DNA from: Lachnospiraceae bacterium
Lineage (GTDB): Bacteria > Bacillota > Clostridia > Lachnospirales > Lachnospiraceae
Direction: 5' to 3'
Assembly (NCBI GenBank): GCA_024695225.1
Contig: JAILIO010000067.1
Coordinates: 1-11,213 of the forward strand
Length of the DNA: 11,213 nucleotides
The position numbers and the translations under genes are program-made. This document shows positions 7,201-11,213 of the stretch, one piece after another. Positions within the stretch are counted from its first letter, which is position 1; every line of letters begins with the position of its first letter. The notes under the pieces are model-generated. The model did not search any database. It saw only the letters and a list, made by a program, of their open reading frames with translations, and was not told the origin of the DNA.

Positions 7201-9821
7201 GTGTTCCCCCTGATCTCGGGAGTTGTAAGTTTTGTCTTGTAGGTTCTGCCTGATTCAGCGTCAGTCACCGTAAATATGTGAGTTTCCCCGTTCAGCAGAT
7301 CGCTGCCTGCGGTGAACATGATCTTATCTTGTGCAGCCAGGGATTCAGCACTCTGGGATACGGTTACGCCGTCAACAGTGAGCTTCGCGTTCTTAAGCGC
7401 ATATCCGTTTACAGTCACATTGCAGTCTTTATCTGCAGTGACTGACCAGATGTTTGCGTTGTATCCGGACTGTTCATCCTGCAGCATCGCCTTAAATGTT
7501 GCTCTGCCGCCTGTGGATACCATGTCGCGGTAGCTCTTGTTTATTATCTGATTATTGAGTTTGGAATCTGTGTGGATATATCTGTTATCTGAAAGACTTT
7601 CGGTTCCTCCGACAACTCTTCCTCTCAGTTCAAAGGGATCGGAAATATTGTAGATGGAGGCTATCTCTGCGGCCATGCCAGTCAGAACAGGACAGGACAT
7701 GGATGTGCCGGTACTGTATCCGTAAGGTGCATAATCTGAATCTTCATTGTCTGCAGTTGTGATCTTTCCTATGGAGAAACCGTTCAGTCTCACTGTGACT
7801 GCAAGAGAAGATTTATTACTCTCATCTCGGTAACTGGTGGCATTATACACAAATATCTTGTCCTCAACGGTAAGATATTCGGAACTTGTGGCCAGATCTT
7901 CAAAATAACCTAGTTCCGTTGAGTCGTGGGTTGTACAGGTTCCTCCGCTGTTTGCAGGTTTATTGAGGAAAATGGGGTTTCCGGATGCGTCATATATTTT
8001 CGTGTAGGATTCCATATCTCTGCAGGTGTTATAGCTGTTTTCGTCAGCTACAGTTTCATAATCTGACAGGAAACCGTAATCTGAAGCTGTGAGGCCTGTT
8101 TTTCCGTAGAAAGGATTCTTTATCCTGTAAGTCAGCAGCACCTGGGGGTTCACTGATGATACATTTTTTGATACAAATGTCAGCTGAAGTTCACCCTTCT
8201 TTCCCTTTGATAAGGTTATCCCATAATCCTTGAGTTTATTCAGATCCTGCGCATTTGAAATCTCGTGCGCATCACCATTACTGTCACATACCTTCAGTGT
8301 TAATGAGTAGGTCTTTGTCCTCCAGTCTTCTGCAGACACTGCATAGAACAGAGTGTTTGGAGAACCCGAAGTGGCGGTATAAGTGGTTTTGATTCTGTAA
8401 TTGGCTGTAGCGAACACAGGATATGTGGACAGTATCCTGGAACCGGGAGCAGCCAGATCCACGTGGTAATCATCATAAGTTGAGAAACCTGACAGATCAT
8501 TATTCTGATCCGATGCCGCAACACATACTATATAAGGGTTTTCTGAGGCAGTAAAATTATATTCCCTGCCGCTTGAAGTGTTATCATTTCCGGCAGAAAA
8601 GAATGACAGGATCCCGGCTTTACCGGCCTGGGTGATTATATAGTTTATGACGGGACTGAATCTGTTCAAGCCGGGGCCCGGTCCCCAGGAATTGTTTATG
8701 GCTACTACATTGAAGCCTTTCTTCTTGGCTTCTATCATAAAACTGTATCCTTCGATCACGCTTGCATCAGAAGATCCCAAGTCCTTGGGATCATAAACAT
8801 TCAGCCCCATGATCTTCGTATGACCGGTACCTGCCACACCTGCAACACCGATCCCGTTGCCGGAACGGGCAGCGATGCTTCCCGCCACATGGGTGCCGTG
8901 GGTAGCTTTCGTGAAGGGCATGGGATCATATTTTCCGCTCACACAGTTCATTCCGTGTATCCCTTTTCCATGTTCCATTATCCCTTCGGTATCCGTCCAT
9001 ATATTCGGAGCCAGATCGGGATTGTTGTAATCTACACCGTCATCCATGACAGCCACTATGTTTTCGGTGGGTGTGACAGTGCGCTCCTTTTCTACAGCTC
9101 TGTTCAGGGCTATGCCGTTTGTATCGCCATAGGCATATTGGTGATATTCATAAAGCGGATCTGCCTCTGCTGAATTGTCTGAGAGAGTCTGCTCACGGTA
9201 GTTTTTGTCATAATCTACTGTGTCAGCATTCGCTGTAAGATCTGCAAGGGAAATGGTTGATGCGGCCACAGGCGCTGTCACATCCGGATCTTCCGATGTT
9301 TCTAAACTCACACCCGCGTCATCAAGGGAAGTGTTTTCTTCCGCAGTGGTTATCATTTTCTCATAATAATTGGGGGAAGCTATCTCCACGCAGTCAATGT
9401 TTTCAAGTTCCTTGAGCATCTCCTCGGTGGATGAGCCGTTCCCGTTTACAAGGGCTATCCGCACATCGGATTCTGCGAGGCCTTCATTTCCTGTGCCATA
9501 GGCTATGAGTGAGTCCTCGCTGTCTTCTGTTTCATCTGTCGTCATGTCCCAGGTTTTTTCTATGGTGAATCCGGTACCTGGTCCTCCCACCTCACTCAGG
9601 GAGTCCGGGTCCTCATGGTAGATTATGATAGCTTCTCCATCCACATAGTCTGCATCGTCCAGGTTGTAGGTATCTTCTGCAATATAAGTGTTTGTGAGCG
9701 CTTCATCGGATCCGGTATCACTTCCTGCTTCAGCTGCGATGACAGGAGTGATGGCCGTTGAGACGGTCATTGCTGCGCATAGGGACGCGCTTAGCAATCT
9801 GCATAAATGCCTGTTTTTCAT
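4212..9821 (-). CDS. Large secreted subtilisin-family (S8) serine protease, multidomain
   Basis: This is a 1869-residue exported protease. A signal peptide (basic KNRHLCR, then a hydrophobic stretch) ends near Ala29/Ala30. Residues 31-230 are an acidic propeptide whose core (DGEAIIIYHED ... VRIALVNGNG ... VEIASPNYY) resembles the I9-type inhibitor fold. The S8 domain covers about 231-740: Asp260 (VMDDGVDYNNPDL), His308 (THGTHVAGS), oxyanion Asn412 (SAGND) and Ser707 (GTSMSCPV), so the catalytic set is complete. About 230 extra residues (468-697) lie between the AAPG loop and the Ser motif. A beta-rich module follows at about 790-870. Residues 880-1205 contain repeated short strands (GKFYIALN, GKLYALAR, PDIYILAV) suggesting a Kelch-like propeller. 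Residues 1354-1420 form an InlB-type repeat (VRFYDGKELL ... FAGWLCDD ... DLYARYK). About five Ig-like (Big_2-type) modules run from 1438 to 1867. No LPxTG motif or C-terminal membrane anchor is seen. GGAGGG precedes the ATG. Substrates are unknown; nutrient proteolysis is inferred. Confidence 0.9.
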   Translation of the reverse strand: MKNRHLCRLLSASLCAAMTVSTAITPVIAAEAGSDTGSDEALTNTYIAEDTYNLDDADYVDGEAIIIYHEDPDSLSEVGGPGTGFTIEKTWDMTTDETEDSEDSLIAYGTGNEGLAESDVRIALVNGNGSSTEEMLKELENIDCVEIASPNYYEKMITTAEENTSLDDAGVSLETSEDPDVTAPVAASTISLADLTANADTVDYDKNYREQTLSDNSAEADPLYEYHQYAYGDTNGIALNRAVEKERTVTPTENIVAVMDDGVDYNNPDLAPNIWTDTEGIMEHGKGIHGMNCVSGKYDPMPFTKATHGTHVAGSIAARSGNGIGVAGVAGTGHTKIMGLNVYDPKDLGSSDASVIEGYSFMIEAKKKGFNVVAINNSWGPGPGLNRFSPVINYIITQAGKAGILSFFSAGNDNTSSGREYNFTASENPYIVCVAASDQNNDLSGFSTYDDYHVDLAAPGSRILSTYPVFATANYRIKTTYTATSGSPNTLFYAVSAEDWRTKTYSLTLKVCDSNGDAHEISNAQDLNKLKDYGITLSKGKKGELQLTFVSKNVSSVNPQVLLTYRIKNPFYGKTGLTASDYGFLSDYETVADENSYNTCRDMESYTKIYDASGNPIFLNKPANSGGTCTTHDSTELGYFEDLATSSEYLTVEDKIFVYNATSYRDESNKSSLAVTVRLNGFSIGKITTADNEDSDYAPYGYSTGTSMSCPVLTGMAAEIASIYNISDPFELRGRVVGGTESLSDNRYIHTDSKLNNQIINKSYRDMVSTGGRATFKAMLQDEQSGYNANIWSVTADKDCNVTVNGYALKNAKLTVDGVTVSQSAESLAAQDKIMFTAGSDLLNGETHIFTVTDAESGRTYKTKLTTPEIRGNTLYNAEKVRSVPAGLTDTEMYGSSLVESGRALYLGSGDGSSFYRLDGLDVERDEDEYKWIKCAAPGKPSTYYDLTDISKYDCNDAMHPMRYVYVSGGICALCSAPNENDIYKADLFASYYSIKDDKWSSWNSVIPDSMKSETGYEVKSYSASAFDGKFYIALNTLTKDGYRKSILGSANLSALEELKSNAFSFKTLDDQVWGFSVYNGKLYALARDDDNLYSVREVKGYDLKLSDSAYIDLRNEPLAESLATMNTPAGRGLVGGGTPAPGSSTLSYLDMENKVIRRLGNVGLNTSTGLSAISLSVYGEIGFPDIYILAVPNTGSSNEQAAAIYKAPDKIYKNAYIDQGKLDNHVFIRPVIRTMEDDKSYIEYTYSDALGQKKTISSNKSTVYDENKDALIVHPGDKVTLEYNLSGKSSQHFWYYDLPDEDAADSKGDTSQCLNDKKSTFYAEQSEYLYEYFCQYARITTSVNEKDDDVETSYLVRFYDGKELLKSTYVREGYSLESSQFPEDPTSKNSIFAGWLCDDNVFDTSVPVQESMDLYARYKDDTDNLSPSGSGLDPLIDTTGDYIYLMKGQSVTLSCNSGEKWSTSDSRYVNVNKKTGKVTAKKSTAGLKDANYVTVNRYSVKKGSDNKVETSVEESFKVMVFEPVFKYKKVTMHTGESYELEIKDVSGGDIDSSIPISWVSSKPDVASVTNKTVHALAKGSAKISAYINGKAYNTNITVKDTYSYSAAELNEKKDIEITLTPLSVIKLKKSAQLDFDPKNVADWDYDPNVIALDFNKKDQFTGKITAIGQGYTTLTGTDNKSGVTREIEITTVPMVTKKVTYVNVGKSATLKLNKAKKNQLQWRANNDLITVDNGKIKAGETAGRSLVTASFNCAQYYPNNLEKNFSDYNSFMYRMTVYAQKPSLKTDTKLKQSDSSKPVYELELKEGAPYKLNTEGVFQSVLFKSSKPKIAFVDETGTVFPRSSGTTRLTAKINGQSITVNVTVSKSE

Positions 9822-9825
9822 TTTT

Positions 9826-9831
9826 CCCTCC
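9826..9831 (-). promoter_or_regulatory. Ribosome binding site of the protease gene
   Basis: On the - strand, GGAGGG lies 4 nt before the ATG at 9821. It is strong and supports this start, which is followed directly by a good signal peptide. Confidence 0.8.
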
Positions 9832-9892
9832 GTTTTCTTTGATCAGTAAAAACTACTTGTAAATCTGCCTTCATTAATATAATTCGTATGAG

Positions 9893-9921
9893 AATATATC
9901 ACAGGGAAATCATTATTTCCA
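9893..9921 (-). promoter_or_regulatory. Candidate promoter of the protease gene
   Basis: Read on the - strand, TGGAAA (9921-9916) is followed by 17 nt and then TATATT (9898-9893). These match the vegetative -35 and -10 consensus at 4/6 and 5/6 positions. Transcription would start near 9886, giving a leader of about 65 nt. The region is very AT-rich, so chance matches are possible. A second TATATT (9881-9876) is an alternative -10 with a poorer -35. Confidence 0.35.
9905..9920. repeat. Inverted repeat GGAAAT-CATT-ATTTCC
   Basis: Perfect 6-bp arms flank a 4-nt centre. The repeat covers most of the proposed -35 box of the protease promoter, so it could be an operator. The regulator is unknown, and short AT-rich palindromes also arise by chance. 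Confidence 0.45.
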
Positions 9922-10003
9922 TAAAAATTATGACAAATTATTAGCAGATCCCACTTTTTTTAATTCGTGGAGATATTGTTTCTTGCTTAAATTGGTTATG
10001 GTG

Positions 10004-10033
10004 TAGACATAAAACCGTTATAAGTGATAAAAT
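10004..10033 (+). promoter_or_regulatory. Candidate promoter of the oligopeptide transporter genes
   Basis: TAGACA (10004-10009), an 18-nt spacer and TAAAAT (10028-10033) match the vegetative consensus at 5/6 positions each. Transcription would begin near 10040, about 50 nt before the chosen ATG. An alternative -10, TATAAG at 10019-10024, lacks a well-placed -35. Confidence 0.5.
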
Positions 10034-10056
10034 ACACATGTTTTTGCTGTATTTTA
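10028..10056. repeat. Inverted repeat TAAAATACA-N11-TGTATTTTA, possible operator
   Basis: Perfect 9-bp arms lie at 10028-10036 and 10048-10056. A further outer pair, TGATA (10025-10029) and TATCA (10059-10063), is offset by a short gap on the right side. The left arm coincides with the proposed -10 box and the right arm lies just past the predicted start of transcription, which is where a repressor would be expected to bind. The pairing is AT-rich, so an RNA hairpin would be weak. Confidence 0.5.
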
Positions 10057-10089
10057 AATATCAATAAAAAGCAGATACGGAGCAATGAG

Positions 10090-11178
10090 ATGTCTGATAA
10101 TGTGAGAACCGTGTTGGAAGTGAAGGATCTGGATCTTTCGTTCCATATGAAGGGCAGGGATGTCCACGCCATAAGGGGAGTGAGTTTTCCCCTCAGGGAA
10201 AATGAGATCCTGGCTATCGTCGGTGAGTCCGGCAGCGGAAAGAGCATATCCGCAAAAACCATAATGGGGATACTCCCTGAAAATGCACAGATAAATACGG
10301 GAGAAGTGATCTATCACGGGCGTGGCAGCGCTGATCCCCTCAAGGGAGACCTTTTGAAACACGATTTCCGGTGGCGGCAGAAAAATGTGAACGGCACCAG
10401 GATAGCCATGGTCTTTCAGGATCCCATGACTTCCCTGAACCCGGTGGTGAGGATCGGTGACCAGATATCCATGATCATCAGATCCCACGAAAATGTGAGC
10501 AAGCAGGAAGCCTATTCAAGAGGGGTGGATCTGCTCCGGGAAGTCGGGATAACAGACCCTCAGAGGACCATGGGCCAGTTTCCCCATCAGCTCTCGGGGG
10601 GAATGAGACAGAGGGTGGTGATAGCCATAGCCCTTTCCTGTGATCCGGATATTCTGATCTGCGATGAACCCACCACCGCCCTGGATGTGACGATACAGGA
10701 AAAGATACTCAGGCTCATTCAGAAGATCCAGCAGGCAAGGGGACTTTCGGTGATATTCATAACCCACAATATGGGTGTCGTGTCCAAGATTGCAGACTTC
10801 GTGGCTGTCATGTATGCCGGAAAGATAGTAGAGATTGGGACTGTGGTCGATATGTTTTATGACCCGGTACATCCGTATACCTGGGGGCTGCTCTGCGCAG
10901 TTCCCGATGTAAATGAGAAAGCGGATGAACTCTATACCATTCCCGGGACTCCGCCGGATCTGTCAAAAGAAATAGCGGGGGATCCTTTTGCACCCAGAAA
11001 TCCATATGCGCTTAAAAAGGATCTGATAAGCGAACCGCCTCTTTTTAAGATATCCGACACCCATTATGCAGCAACCTGGCTTGCGGATGAAAACGCTCCA
11101 AAGGTTGAAAAGCCAAAGCTTCTGCAGGAAAAGATCGAGCGAATGAAACAGGAGGGCAGGGCTTATGTCAATTCCTGA
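10090..11178 (+). CDS. oppD: Oligopeptide ABC transporter ATP-binding protein, OppD type
   Basis: This is a 362-residue cytosolic ATPase that powers peptide import through an Opp/Dpp-type permease. All nucleotide-binding motifs are visible: Walker A GESGSGKS (45-52), Q-loop Gln110 (VFQDPMTSLNP), signature LSGGMRQRV (168-176), Walker B ILICDEPTTALD (188-199) and switch His226 (ITHNMGV). The C-terminal oligopeptide/dipeptide domain begins at HPYTWGLL (261-268). It has the Firmicutes form GDPFAPRNPYAL ... HYAATWLADENAP, in which the cysteines found in many Gram-negative members are absent. ATG 10090 is chosen because CGGAG lies 7 nt upstream. The frame extends upstream to a GTG at 10024, but that codon overlaps the likely promoter. 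The gene diverges from the protease gene and is followed after 16 nt by another start codon. OppD is favoured over DppD because the tail resembles the OppD/AmiE oligopeptide transporters of streptococci; this is from memory, not a search. Confidence 0.9.
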   Translation: MSDNVRTVLEVKDLDLSFHMKGRDVHAIRGVSFPLRENEILAIVGESGSGKSISAKTIMGILPENAQINTGEVIYHGRGSADPLKGDLLKHDFRWRQKNVNGTRIAMVFQDPMTSLNPVVRIGDQISMIIRSHENVSKQEAYSRGVDLLREVGITDPQRTMGQFPHQLSGGMRQRVVIAIALSCDPDILICDEPTTALDVTIQEKILRLIQKIQQARGLSVIFITHNMGVVSKIADFVAVMYAGKIVEIGTVVDMFYDPVHPYTWGLLCAVPDVNEKADELYTIPGTPPDLSKEIAGDPFAPRNPYALKKDLISEPPLFKISDTHYAATWLADENAPKVEKPKLLQEKIERMKQEGRAYVNS

Positions 11179-11194
11179 AAGCAGAGAGGGTACC

Positions 11195-11213
11195 ATGGCT
11201 TTAAATACATATG
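11195..11213 (+). CDS. Start of the next transporter gene, probably OppF-type ATPase (partial)
   Basis: ATG at 11195 opens MALNTY and runs off the window. GAGAGGG (11184-11190) lies 4 nt upstream, and the gene starts 16 nt after the OppD stop. Identity as the partner ATPase OppF is inferred only from usual gene order; a permease gene is also possible. Confidence 0.45.

Noticed and set aside
9880..9973. Repeated TAATTCGT at 9880 and 9961 in the divergent control region
   Set aside because: An 8-nt match in very AT-rich DNA, with only partial similarity beyond it, is compatible with chance.
10024..10089. Longer OppD start at GTG 10024
   Set aside because: The added 22 residues are unlike any OppD N-terminus. 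The GTG has no ribosome site and overlaps the likely -10 region and inverted repeat, whereas ATG 10090 has CGGAG at good spacing.

Overview
The window looks like chromosomal DNA from a Gram-positive anaerobe of the Clostridia, most likely Lachnospiraceae (Butyrivibrio-like). This is inferred from codon use (AGG/AGA for Arg, ATA for Ile), strong AGGAG/GGAGG ribosome sites, a secreted protein carrying an InlB-type repeat and Ig-like repeats, the 7TM–PAS-like–HD-GYP architecture, and the Cys-free OppD tail typical of Firmicutes. No database search was possible, so the taxonomy is a judgement. There are no tRNA or rRNA genes, insertion sequences or CRISPR repeats.

Layout: (1) 1-108 holds the possible 3' end of an unidentified gene whose stop overlaps the next start (ATGA). 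(2) 105-500 (+) is a small VOC/glyoxalase-fold protein with its metal ligands in place. (3) 583-2394 and 2394-4106 (+) are two translationally coupled membrane signalling genes. The first has an extracytoplasmic beta-rich domain, two membrane helices, a PAS-like domain and a histidine-kinase-like core that appears dead: the H-box His is Tyr, and the G1 and G2 glycines are lost. The second is a 7TM protein with a PAS-like domain and an apparently intact HD-GYP cyclic-di-GMP phosphodiesterase. (4) 4071-4142 is a 36-bp tandem duplication of the last codons and stop of the HD-GYP gene. A perfect 28-nt palindrome follows and probably terminates both converging transcripts. (5) 4212-9821 (-) is a 1869-residue secreted subtilisin-family protease with a propeptide, a catalytic domain interrupted by about 230 extra residues, a probable beta-propeller, an InlB-type repeat and about five Ig-like modules. 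(6) 9822-10089 is an AT-rich divergent control region with candidate promoters and two inverted repeats. (7) 10090-11178 (+) is an OppD-type oligopeptide ABC transporter ATPase, followed by the first codons of another gene, probably its OppF partner.

Two functional themes follow. The protease and the peptide importer diverge from one short control region, which suits a scheme in which extracellular protein is digested and the peptides are imported. The pseudokinase/HD-GYP pair could be a membrane sensor that controls cyclic-di-GMP breakdown by protein contact, because neither protein has a receiver domain and the kinase core looks unable to phosphorylate. This pair is the most unusual item in the window, and its function is inference.
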